64,000 nucleotides of DNA, from assembly GCA_944323685.1 (NCBI GenBank), contig CALUTJ010000016.1:1-64000 (forward strand), written 5' to 3'. Source of the stretch: Candidatus Gastranaerophilales bacterium (GTDB lineage: Bacteria; Cyanobacteriota; Vampirovibrionia; Gastranaerophilales; Gastranaerophilaceae). Under the pieces are notes generated by a model. That model was given only the letters and a program-made list of their open reading frames with translations. It made no database searches and was not told where the DNA came from. The translations under genes and the position numbers were made by a program. This document shows positions 8,625 through 15,479 of the stretch, piece after piece (position 1 is the stretch's first letter; every line of letters starts with the position of its first letter).

Positions 8625-9446
8625 CTAATCCTCTATAAATACATGATTGCCGTTAATAGTTACCCAGCGACCTTTACCTGATAAACCGCTTGATTTACCA
8701 AACACTCTTTGAAGTCTTTGGTTTTTCATTCGTTTATATTTTTCTCTGATTTCATCATCGAGTCTTTGACTTGGGGTTCGTGTATCTATACCAGAGTCAA
8801 TATCAGCGGCATAGCCGGTTGGAGTACCGTTTTTGTTTAACAAATATTGATATTTATTTTTTAATCTTTGTTTCTCTTTTGGGTCGGAAATACTATTGAG
8901 CTTTTTTAAACCTCCTGTATAGTCATCATCAAAAGGTGTTTTGGTATCTGCATAAGAAGGTCTGAAATCCGAGTCTTTTATGAGTTCGTCTGCTCGTTTT
9001 TCTATTCTTTTAACTCTATTTATCCAACCTTGTTTAAACACCTCTTGTCTTGGGTCATCTTTGACTTCTTTAAGATGTTGTTTAAGTCTAATATCGAGCA
9101 TATTGTAAAAATTACCGTTTGCTTGTTTAAACATATTTTTAGCAGTTGTTGGATAAAAATTTACTGCTGTATCAAACAAAATATATGCATCTCGAATATC
9201 ATCTTGTTTGTCAGCTCCTGATTTTAAATAATAGTCTTCATAGTAAATTTTAGCTGCCTCATCTTTTGTAATATATTTGACATCTTTATGCGGCAAATTT
9301 CTTTTTCTTGTATACTCATCCATTGCAATTTGAGATATACCCAAATTTGTCCTTCCTCCTCTGTTATTTTTGTGATTGCTAAAACCACCTTCATCTGCGA
9401 ATACATAATCAAGTAAAGTATAGAATTTTTTATCGTACATTTTCAT
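8625..9446 (-). CDS. GH108-family muramidase-like protein
   Basis: 273 residues. The N-terminus has the GH108 pattern: VFADEGGFSNHKNNRGGRTN (residues 15-34), with E19 of EGG the expected catalytic acid, then FDTAVNF and a GWINRV segment of the peptidoglycan-binding part. GH108 enzymes cut the peptidoglycan glycan strand and are phage endolysins or secretion-linked muramidases. There is no signal peptide, as in holin-dependent endolysins, but no holin gene is recognised. The last 60 residues are basic and end in GRWVTINGNHVFIED, a tail reminiscent of phage head-associated proteins (from memory). AGGA precedes two in-frame ATGs (9446, 9440). A 123-bp copy of the dispersed repeat lies in its leader. 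Confidence 0.8.
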   Translation of the reverse strand: MKMYDKKFYTLLDYVFADEGGFSNHKNNRGGRTNLGISQIAMDEYTRKRNLPHKDVKYITKDEAAKIYYEDYYLKSGADKQDDIRDAYILFDTAVNFYPTTAKNMFKQANGNFYNMLDIRLKQHLKEVKDDPRQEVFKQGWINRVKRIEKRADELIKDSDFRPSYADTKTPFDDDYTGGLKKLNSISDPKEKQRLKNKYQYLLNKNGTPTGYAADIDSGIDTRTPSQRLDDEIREKYKRMKNQRLQRVFGKSSGLSGKGRWVTINGNHVFIED

Positions 9447-9471
9447 TTTTCCTTTCTGTGAATACGATTTT

Positions 9472-9594
9472 ATCTAATCTAGTGTCGCAGTTGCCGACTC
9501 GAGCCTTCGAGCCGTCACTGCTCACCTTTTCAATGTATCACTCCAAAAATTCGTTCACGTCGCTTTGCTCCTTATCACGAATTTTTCTCGGACA
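9472..9594 (-). repeat. Dispersed 179-bp repeat, copy D (internally deleted, 123 bp)
   Basis: Both outer ends match the full copies, but about 56 bp in the middle are missing, exactly the part carrying the GTGAAGCC/GGCTTCAC hairpin. The AAAAATTCGT inverted repeat and the CTCGA/TCGAG module are kept. It lies in the leader of the GH108 gene, between that gene and the LprI-like lipoprotein gene. Confidence 0.95.
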
Positions 9595-9629
9595 TATTAA
9601 ACAGAAAGGTTAAAATAAATTATGAAAAA

Positions 9630-10139
9630 TTATGGTTCATTTGCATATTGTATATAGCTTTTTAACAACAAGGCTCGTTCTTTTACAATATATGCTTTTT
9701 GACCTGCACTGATAGTATAGTATATTGTTCCTGTCTTATAGAAAATAACATTTTCGTTGACATCAAATTCGGATTTTATATAACTTTCCCATTTTTTCTG
9801 TGAATCAGCTATTTTTTCATACTTTTCAGCAGGCAACATTTGTTTTAGAGTCATTAAATTCTTATCAATTTCTTTAAACCAATCCTCTGTTGCTTTAAGT
9901 GCACAATTACCCATTCCTATATTGGAAGTATCTGCAATTTCTATACATTTCTCTTCTTCAATATCAATAGGGTGTTTGTCTGTTTCATGTAATTCAGGTT
10001 CTTTAACAACAGGGTGGTCTTTACAGTATTCTTCACAAGAAGGGTACTGCTGTTGTTCTGTGACAATCTGATTTTCCTGTACTTTAGTACAGCCTGAAGA
10101 AACCAATATTAATGATAATAAAACAAGAATTTTTTTCAT
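9630..10139 (-). CDS. LprI-like lipoprotein (DUF1311)
   Basis: 169 residues with an N-terminal lipoprotein signal (MKKILVLLSLILVSSGC, lipidated Cys17), so probably anchored in the outer or inner membrane. Residues about 65-160 follow the LprI/DUF1311 pattern: an early cysteine (C63), a second one in GMGNCA, a conserved Asp in EIDKNL, and AQ/SQKKW with a following tyrosine. Members include a mycobacterial lysozyme inhibitor and many uncharacterised lipoproteins. It lies directly upstream of the muramidase-like gene on the same strand, which makes an inhibitor role plausible but unproven. Confidence 0.7.
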   Translation of the reverse strand: MKKILVLLSLILVSSGCTKVQENQIVTEQQQYPSCEEYCKDHPVVKEPELHETDKHPIDIEEEKCIEIADTSNIGMGNCALKATEDWFKEIDKNLMTLKQMLPAEKYEKIADSQKKWESYIKSEFDVNENVIFYKTGTIYYTISAGQKAYIVKERALLLKSYIQYANEP

Positions 10140-10172
10140 AAATTTATTTTAACCTACTTTTTATTTATTGCA

Positions 10173-10235
10173 TTATTTTTCATGCAAATAAATTAATAAC
10201 CATTGTGTAACAGTCTCAATTTTTAAATTATCCAT
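10173..10235 (-). CDS. Possible 20-residue leader or microprotein
   Basis: The frame reads MDNLKIETVTQWLLIYLHEK and is preceded by a perfect AGGAGG three bases from the ATG, the strongest Shine-Dalgarno nearby. It ends about 35 bases before the LprI-like gene on the same strand. It could be a leader peptide, a real microprotein or the start of a decayed gene. Confidence 0.3.
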   Translation of the reverse strand: MDNLKIETVTQWLLIYLHEK

Positions 10236-10398
10236 TTTCCTCCTAGTCTAATAGTGAAGTATATATCATTACAAAATACTAATTTATATTGACACATTAC
10301 TTGACATTTGTTAAGTAGTGTAAACTTTTAAAACTCAAATAATCGATTAATACGGGGATTCTTGCAAGCCTGTATCCCTTAACCCCCAAGCAAATGAA

Positions 10399-10416
10399 GG
10401 AAAATAGCAGCGTAAT
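10399..10416. repeat. 18-bp word shared with the integrase leader
   Basis: GGAAAATAGCAGCGTAAT here matches GGAAAATAACAGCGTAAT at 3103-3120 (17 of 18), in the same orientation, with weaker similarity for about 25 bases to the left (CCCTTA, CAA, AAAT). The two copies bracket the integrase, nuclease-NTPase, RhuM, GH108 and LprI-like genes. Confidence 0.5.
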
Positions 10417-10559
10417 GTTAAAATGTTTTATACACGCAGTCTTTATTGTCCTTTAACAAACACTAATTTTCCCTGAGCAAAATACAATAAAAGCTGTATT
10501 GAGGATGCCAGAGTCATATTATATTATTGAAGATATAAATTATTAAAAACATTTTTACC

Positions 10560-11474
10560 ATGTTAAAAAATATCGTTATATTTATAATATTCATAGTTAT
10601 AAGCACAATTCTTGTTATTATTTTTAATCCCCGCTTAGAGAAGAGTGTGAGTTTTTCTTCTTCAAAAAATCTTTCCGTTGATGCTAAAAATAATATCAAT
10701 ACTAAAGAAATAAACCTCAACGCTAAAAATAATATCACACAAGAAAACACTCATAACGTACAACCTGTAGAAAATACAAAACAATCGGTTGCTCAAAATA
10801 CTGTTGAATCCGTAAATAATCTTGTCAGCAGGGAAGAATACATGCAGCAGATGAAAGAGCGTGCAAAGCGTAAGTATGAAGAATTCCTTGCTTTAAAAGC
10901 GCAGGAGGAAAAGGAAAAAACGGTTGTAAAAACCGAACCCGCAAAAAAAGAAGAACCCAAAACTCAACCTCAGCAAAAAACTATCGGGTTTGAAATATTT
11001 GACCCCGAACCTCAAAAAACAGTTTCCAAACCTGCTGCCAAGAAAAATACAAAACCTAAACAGCAGACAACAGTTTCTGCAAAGCAACAGCAAAAGCCGG
11101 TACAAACCGGGGTAAAAAAACAACAAACAACGCCGTCCGAACAGACAAAAACAGCACAGGAACAGTCTATTTCTCTTGAAAAATGGCGCAATCAAATTAA
11201 CTCAAAGATAATAAGCAGTGCTTCAATGCAAATGCCAAATACAATCCCGACGGGGACAAAATATTCTTACAGTTTTTATGTTGACAAAAATAAACATATA
11301 TCCGATGTTCAGGTTTCGGTTGTTAACAACAGCAGCAATCAAGCGGCAAAAAGCGGTATAAACACAATAAAAAATTGTATAAAAATTTACGAAAAAAATT
11401 CGATACTGCAATTCCCTGCCGATGTTTCCATATCAAAAGCAAAAGTTGCGGCTTATATAACAATAACAAGATAA
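10560..11474 (+). CDS. Membrane-anchored TonB/TolA-like protein
   Basis: 304 residues. A single N-terminal membrane helix (residues 4-22) is followed by a long Lys/Gln/Pro/Thr-rich linker (about 60-200) and a C-terminal domain beginning ISLEKWRNQINSKI and containing YSYSFYVDKNKHISDV. This layout matches TonB or TolA proteins, which span the periplasm and contact outer-membrane partners. The C-terminal domain is shared with the next gene. No good ribosome binding site is seen before the ATG. No ExbB/ExbD or TolQ/TolR gene is in the window, so the energy-coupling role is inference. Confidence 0.6.
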   Translation: MLKNIVIFIIFIVISTILVIIFNPRLEKSVSFSSSKNLSVDAKNNINTKEINLNAKNNITQENTHNVQPVENTKQSVAQNTVESVNNLVSREEYMQQMKERAKRKYEEFLALKAQEEKEKTVVKTEPAKKEEPKTQPQQKTIGFEIFDPEPQKTVSKPAAKKNTKPKQQTTVSAKQQQKPVQTGVKKQQTTPSEQTKTAQEQSISLEKWRNQINSKIISSASMQMPNTIPTGTKYSYSFYVDKNKHISDVQVSVVNNSSNQAAKSGINTIKNCIKIYEKNSILQFPADVSISKAKVAAYITITR

Positions 11475-11486
11475 TCCGGTGGAAAA

Positions 11487-12212
11487 ATGAAAAAAACATT
11501 ATCCAATTTTATTATAACCTGCTTTATTTTAATAAATACCTGCCTTATAGCTGTGGCAGTGAATGTAACAGACGCGGAAAATTTTGAAATACCCGAGTAT
11601 ACTATATCACTTCCCGAATTTTTTCAAAAGCAGGAACAAGACCCTGAACAAGAGGAAAAATGGCTGGAAATCGAGTGGAATCAGTGGCGTGCGGATGTGC
11701 AAAACAAAATATTAAACTCAAAATACATGTCAAAACAGCTTCTAAAAGACAACTCTTATGCATACAGTTTTAAAGTAGACAACAAACGCAAGATGTCAGA
11801 AATAGTTGTCTATTTTATCCCGAATTCGACTTTGGAAGTCCGTGCAGGGAGAAAAGATGTAGGCTTGTTCAAAGCGGATGCGCCTTTTTACGCATATTGT
11901 ATTGATAACAATAGTTTTTATAAATTAAAGATATTCCCGGATACACTGTTTTTGGATGGAGGAGAATTTTCTAAACTTGTAAAAAAAGCCAGAATCAGTC
12001 TTGTTGCGGAAAAATATGTCCCCAGAGCGCAATATCTTAAGCTGTCGGCAGAAAACCTGCGCCTTATGTCTAATGACTCAATACTGACCTATCCGCAGGG
12101 TTCACAGAGAAAGGAAGTTTATGTGTCCACTGCGTTGTTTAGCACAAACAACGGCAGTTGGAAAGGCTTTACGGCCTCAGACTATAATGACACAGAACGT
12201 GTAAAACAGTAA
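11487..12212 (+). CDS. Secreted protein sharing a C-terminal TonB/TolA-like domain
   Basis: 241 residues, 12 bases after the previous stop with GGTGG before the ATG. An N-terminal signal sequence (about 1-28) indicates export. Residues about 55-110 repeat the motif of the preceding protein (EWNQWRADVQNKIL, then YAYSFKVDNKRKMSEI), so the two share a domain by duplication. The long hydrophobic anchor and linker of the upstream protein are missing. No enzyme motif is seen. Same operon as its neighbours on spacing and strand. Function unknown. Confidence 0.6.
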   Translation: MKKTLSNFIITCFILINTCLIAVAVNVTDAENFEIPEYTISLPEFFQKQEQDPEQEEKWLEIEWNQWRADVQNKILNSKYMSKQLLKDNSYAYSFKVDNKRKMSEIVVYFIPNSTLEVRAGRKDVGLFKADAPFYAYCIDNNSFYKLKIFPDTLFLDGGEFSKLVKKARISLVAEKYVPRAQYLKLSAENLRLMSNDSILTYPQGSQRKEVYVSTALFSTNNGSWKGFTASDYNDTERVKQ

Positions 12213-12227
12213 AGAATATATATAAGT

Positions 12228-12758
12228 ATGAAAAAGATTTTAAATTTTAAAAAGATAATAGCCTTTGTGTTGTTGTTTGTTTTTTGCACAAACACTCACT
12301 GTTTTGCTTCTAAATTAAAAATGGGACCGGACGGGCCGTATGTGGATAATTCTTCAAATACGCAGCAATCTTCGGCTCAATCTTCTCAAAACAGCCGTTC
12401 AAAAAGCTATAAAGAATATAAAGAAAACTATCTTCCAAGCGTAAATGAATATGCCGAAAGTGATGTTGATGACATCGATGTAAGCGTGCTTGAAGAAGAC
12501 CCTATGAGTGATTTTGCAAACTATACTTCTACGGAAGAAGAAGATAAAAAAGATTTTGAAGCCGTTCAAAAAGCCGAACAGGAAGAAAAACAACAGGTTC
12601 AAGATGCGGAGAAAAAAGAGAAAAGAAACAAAATTATTCAGGGAATAATAATTGTTCTGCTGATAATAGGCGGCATTGTACTTGCAATCCTGTTTGGCGG
12701 AAGCAGCAGCGATGATGACGATGATGAGGAAGACGATTACTATTATTACTATTATTAG
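12228..12758 (+). CDS. Membrane protein with acidic and hexa-tyrosine tail
   Basis: 176 residues, unrecognised. It has a signal-like N-terminus (about 8-27), a Ser/Gln-rich stretch, a charged helical region rich in Glu/Lys, a C-terminal membrane helix (IIQGIIIVLLIIGGIVLAIL, about 138-157) and then SSSDDDDDEEDD followed by six tyrosines at the very end. A basic patch (EKKEKRNK) precedes the helix, so the positive-inside rule places the acidic Tyr tail outside, in conflict with a cleaved signal peptide. It is last in a three-gene set with the two TonB/TolA-like genes. The stop codon lies one base before dispersed repeat copy A. Confidence 0.6.
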   Translation: MKKILNFKKIIAFVLLFVFCTNTHCFASKLKMGPDGPYVDNSSNTQQSSAQSSQNSRSKSYKEYKENYLPSVNEYAESDVDDIDVSVLEEDPMSDFANYTSTEEEDKKDFEAVQKAEQEEKQQVQDAEKKEKRNKIIQGIIIVLLIIGGIVLAILFGGSSSDDDDDEEDDYYYYYY

Positions 12759-12759
12759 A

Positions 12760-12938
12760 TTGTCCGAGAAAAATTCGTGATAAAAAGCAAAGCGATGTGA
12801 ACGAATTTTTGGAGTGACACATTGTTCACATAGTGAAGCCATTTTTCAGGCTTCACCACAGTTCAGCCGAAAAAGAAGGCAAAGGTGAGCAGTGACGGCT
12901 CTAAGGCTCGAGGCGGCAACTGCGACACCAGATTAGAT
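12760..12938 (+). repeat. Dispersed 179-bp repeat, copy A (full)
   Basis: Full-length copy in rightward orientation starting TTGTCCGAG and ending GATTAGAT. It contains a long-range inverted repeat (arms about AAAAATTCGT/ACGAATTTTT), the perfect GTGAAGCC-loop-GGCTTCAC hairpin and a GCAGT...CTCGA/TCGAG...ACTGC module. It fills the gap between two convergent genes: it begins two bases after the last base of the left gene's TAG and ends at the base before the right gene's stop codon. Confidence 0.97.
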
Positions 12939-13826
12939 TTATGTCTTAGAGTGCTGTTTTCTAGTAATAATTAAAAATACTCCGAACAAAATAAGCGCAA
13001 CGCCTATACAAATTCTGACGGTCAATTTTTCATGGAAAAATAACACGCCAAAAAATATTGCGGTCAGCGGTTCTAATGCCCCTAAAATAGCTGTGGTTGT
13101 CGAGCCGATAAGCTTTATTGCAATAGACAGAGTTTCCAGAGAAATTATTGTCGGAAAAAGAGCCAGACCAACCGTACATAAAAACAAAAACGGAGTGTTT
13201 ATCACCTGAAGTTTGGTGCAAAAATCAAGGTTGTAAATATAAACCAGAAGTCCGAATAACATTACATAAAAACTCAATTTGTCCGTTTTCATATGCTTAA
13301 TTGTTTTTACGTTTTTTACCCCGACTATATAAAGCGCATACAATAAAGCCGACAACAAAACGACACCTACTCCGTGAAGGTTAAGAGTCATGCCTGTTTT
13401 GCCGTGATACAAAAGAGCTATGCCGGCAGATGTCAGTATTATGGAAAAAATAACCGTTTTAGTGATTTTTTCGTGAAAAAATAGCGTCATTATTATCGCA
13501 ACAAGCAGCGGGTAAATAAAAAGGATTGTACAGGCAATGCCTGCCTCAATATATTTAAAGGCTTCAAAAAGGGTTAACGAAGAAAAAGAAAAAAACAAAC
13601 CGAAAACAATAAGCCAAACAGCCTCTTTAGGGGTAATTTTCAAGGAGGTTTTTTTGACAAATTTCAACCAGAAAAAATAAACAGCAACAGCAATAGCGTA
13701 TCTGTAAAACAATACAGAGTTAACCCCGATACCCTTTGCAAACATAGGCAGCGCAAAAAGCGGGTTTGTCCCGTAGCTTGCCGCTGCTATTGCGCCGTTT
13801 AGTATACCTGCTGTTCGTCTTTTCAT
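12939..13826 (-). CDS. EamA-family (DMT) transporter
   Basis: About 295 residues from the ATG at 13826, preceded by AAGGA nine bases upstream; an in-frame ATG at 13844 has no such site. Ten hydrophobic segments in two halves of five match the duplicated EamA fold of the drug/metabolite transporter superfamily. Typical features are SYGTNPLF in the first helix and GSTTTAILGALEPLTAIFFG late in the second half. It sits in the inner membrane; the substrate cannot be read from sequence. Its stop codon directly abuts repeat copy A. Confidence 0.85.
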   Translation of the reverse strand: MKRRTAGILNGAIAAASYGTNPLFALPMFAKGIGVNSVLFYRYAIAVAVYFFWLKFVKKTSLKITPKEAVWLIVFGLFFSFSSLTLFEAFKYIEAGIACTILFIYPLLVAIIMTLFFHEKITKTVIFSIILTSAGIALLYHGKTGMTLNLHGVGVVLLSALLYALYIVGVKNVKTIKHMKTDKLSFYVMLFGLLVYIYNLDFCTKLQVINTPFLFLCTVGLALFPTIISLETLSIAIKLIGSTTTAILGALEPLTAIFFGVLFFHEKLTVRICIGVALILFGVFLIITRKQHSKT

Positions 13827-13960
13827 GGCTGTGTATCCTTGCATAATTTATGCAAAAAAGCAGACGAAAATCAATTAAATAACAGACGAATTTTTAATTT
13901 AATTTAATTTTGCTGTTATTAGGTATTACATAATCAGGAAATGCTTGATAAAATGTAACC

Positions 13961-14665
13961 TTAGTTACTTTGTCCCGCTCTGTAACCGCACCACGCAAAG
14001 ACAGCCGGCATGAGTTTGTCTAAATGCAGGTGTTCAACAACCGGAATTTTGGCGACAACTAATGCGCCAAGAGCATCATCCATATTGATAACAGAGTCTT
14101 TCAGAGTTAGTTTTCTGTCAGGCTCTTTATCTTTAGGGTCATTTATTATATTAGAAATAAATGCGGCTAACGGCATACCGGCAATGAGGCTTGTCACAAT
14201 AGCTGCAACTTTAACGGGTTTTGAATCTTTGTATTTAACATTGTCTTCAATAAGTTTCATTGCTCCGCCGACAAGAAGAGTCGGAATAGTGGCGTTCATA
14301 AACTGGAACACGCCTTCTTGCACCTTGCGTTTTTTGTTTGCCTTTTTGTCTGCGGCAATCCCCGTGGCTACGCCGCCTAAGATACTTGCGGTACTCAAGC
14401 CTATTACCTGAGGCAGTTCGTATTTTACTTTAACCAAATCGGTTATTTTTTTTAGACCGTTTTGTTTTTTAGCAAAATAAATCATCGGCAAAAGTGTGGC
14501 TGCGACCGAACCTGATGCAACTATAACCTGTTTTTTTAAATCAGGTTCTTCAACACGGTGGTTACGTTTATATTTCAGCGTAGAGTACACATTCTTTGTG
14601 TGGGAAACCTCCTGAAATGCGCTAAATACACTATGTTTCGGTTTATTGTTAACTGATGATATCAT
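13961..14665 (-). CDS. Unrecognised membrane protein
   Basis: 234 residues with a polar N-terminal 50, then several hydrophobic segments (about 48-65, 86-106, 121-140, 153-172 and near the C-terminus). The middle has glycine-rich helices (GLSTASILGGVATGIAADKK). No family is recognised. It resembles in style the two membrane proteins upstream of lptB (mixed short helices and Lys-rich loops), but no clear alignment can be made by eye. It stands alone, with a divergent promoter region to the YhcH-like gene. Confidence 0.5.
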   Translation of the reverse strand: MISSVNNKPKHSVFSAFQEVSHTKNVYSTLKYKRNHRVEEPDLKKQVIVASGSVAATLLPMIYFAKKQNGLKKITDLVKVKYELPQVIGLSTASILGGVATGIAADKKANKKRKVQEGVFQFMNATIPTLLVGGAMKLIEDNVKYKDSKPVKVAAIVTSLIAGMPLAAFISNIINDPKDKEPDRKLTLKDSVINMDDALGALVVAKIPVVEHLHLDKLMPAVFAWCGYRAGQSN

Positions 14666-14726
14666 AATATTCTATTGCAACTTCGTAGACTAATCATATC
14701 ACATAAAAACCCTAATAAAAAAAATT

Positions 14727-14735
14727 TGCTATAAT
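14727..14735 (+). promoter_or_regulatory. Extended -10 promoter of the YhcH-like gene
   Basis: TGCTATAAT (TG at 14727-14728, TATAAT at 14730-14735) is a perfect extended -10 element about 43 bases before the ATG at 14779. No strong -35 box is seen, as is usual with extended -10 promoters. Confidence 0.55.
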
Positions 14736-14778
14736 CTTAATAAATAATAACAATAGACATAATAAAGGGGACTATAAG

Positions 14779-15231
14779 ATGATAACAGATACTATTCAAA
14801 ATGCTGAAAATTATTATAAATTAGGCGAAAATTTCCAAAAAGGCTTTGAGTTTTTAAAAAATACTGACTTAAAAAATCTCGAAAACGGTAAATACCAAAT
14901 AGACGGTGAAAATGTATTTGTTTCCGTACAGGATTACACTACCAAACCTGAATCTGAAGGTAAATTTGAAGCCCATAAAAAATATGCAGATATTCAGTTT
15001 ATTATTAAGGGTGAAGAAAAAATTGGCTATACAAACATACAAAACTGCACGCCGTCAACTTTCTATGACGACACAAACGATATAGTCTTTTTAGAAAGCA
15101 GCGGTGATTTTATAACAGCAAGGGAAAATACTTTTTTAATCTTTTTGCCTCAGGACGCACATATGCCCTGTATATTAACAGACAGCCCTAGGTACGTTAA
15201 AAAGGCCGTAGTCAAAGTTAAGATATCCTAA
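14779..15231 (+). CDS. YhcH/YjgK/YiaL (EbgC-like, DUF386) protein
   Basis: 150 residues with AAAGGGG upstream. The family pattern is clear: FEAHKKYADIQFIIKGEEKIG (residues about 60-80) and the C-terminal FLIFLPQDAHMPCI, whose histidines belong to the cupin-like metal site. Members act in sugar metabolism as anomerases or isomerase-type accessory proteins (for example beta-galactosidase beta subunit EbgC and sialic-acid YhcH). No sugar operon is next to it, so the substrate is unknown. Confidence 0.88.
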   Translation: MITDTIQNAENYYKLGENFQKGFEFLKNTDLKNLENGKYQIDGENVFVSVQDYTTKPESEGKFEAHKKYADIQFIIKGEEKIGYTNIQNCTPSTFYDDTNDIVFLESSGDFITARENTFLIFLPQDAHMPCILTDSPRYVKKAVVKVKIS

Positions 15232-15309
15232 TACGGCGTGTTAATTTCTTGTAAAAGATATATTTTGCATGTAAAATATTAATGTTAAATATTTACGGAT
15301 AAATACATA

Positions 15310-15411
15310 ATGGAATTTTTCAGAAAAAATCAAAAAGTAATAATAGGAATAATATTTGTTGCGTTTATTTTGTTTGCGCTTGCACCTATATTGATTGCAT
15401 TCGTATCATAA
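15310..15411 (+). CDS. Small single-helix membrane protein
   Basis: 33 residues: a basic start MEFFRKNQKV followed by one hydrophobic helix ending LAPILIAFVS. It lies between the YhcH-like and M23 peptidase genes on the same strand. A weak ACGGAT lies upstream, and a hairpin with T run follows at 15436-15463. Size and composition fit a membrane microprotein, but without comparison it remains a prediction. Confidence 0.5.
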   Translation: MEFFRKNQKVIIGIIFVAFILFALAPILIAFVS

Positions 15412-15435
15412 ATAATCGTTAAACAGTTGGAAGTT

Positions 15436-15463
15436 GTTTGCCGCAATAAATAACGGCAAATTT
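15436..15463 (+). terminator. Weak terminator before the M23 peptidase gene
   Basis: TTTGCCG (15436-15442) and CGGCAAA (15453-15459) form a 7-bp stem followed by TTTTC. It may separate the small membrane protein gene from the peptidase gene. Confidence 0.45.
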
Positions 15464-15479
15464 TCAGGATAAATAATAA

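Larger units (their letters stand above)
10140..10559. other. 420-bp spacer with small signals
   Basis: Between the leftward lipoprotein gene and the rightward envelope genes. It holds a 20-codon leftward frame with a strong ribosome binding site (10173-10235), an imperfect inverted repeat near 10292-10322 (ACATTACTT / AAGTAGTGT), and an 18-bp word at 10399-10416 matching one beside the integrase gene. No larger gene is visible. Confidence 0.5.

Noticed and set aside
10140-10559. Riboswitch upstream of the TonB-like gene
   Set aside because: Only one short imperfect inverted repeat; no conserved core of any known riboswitch class is visible.
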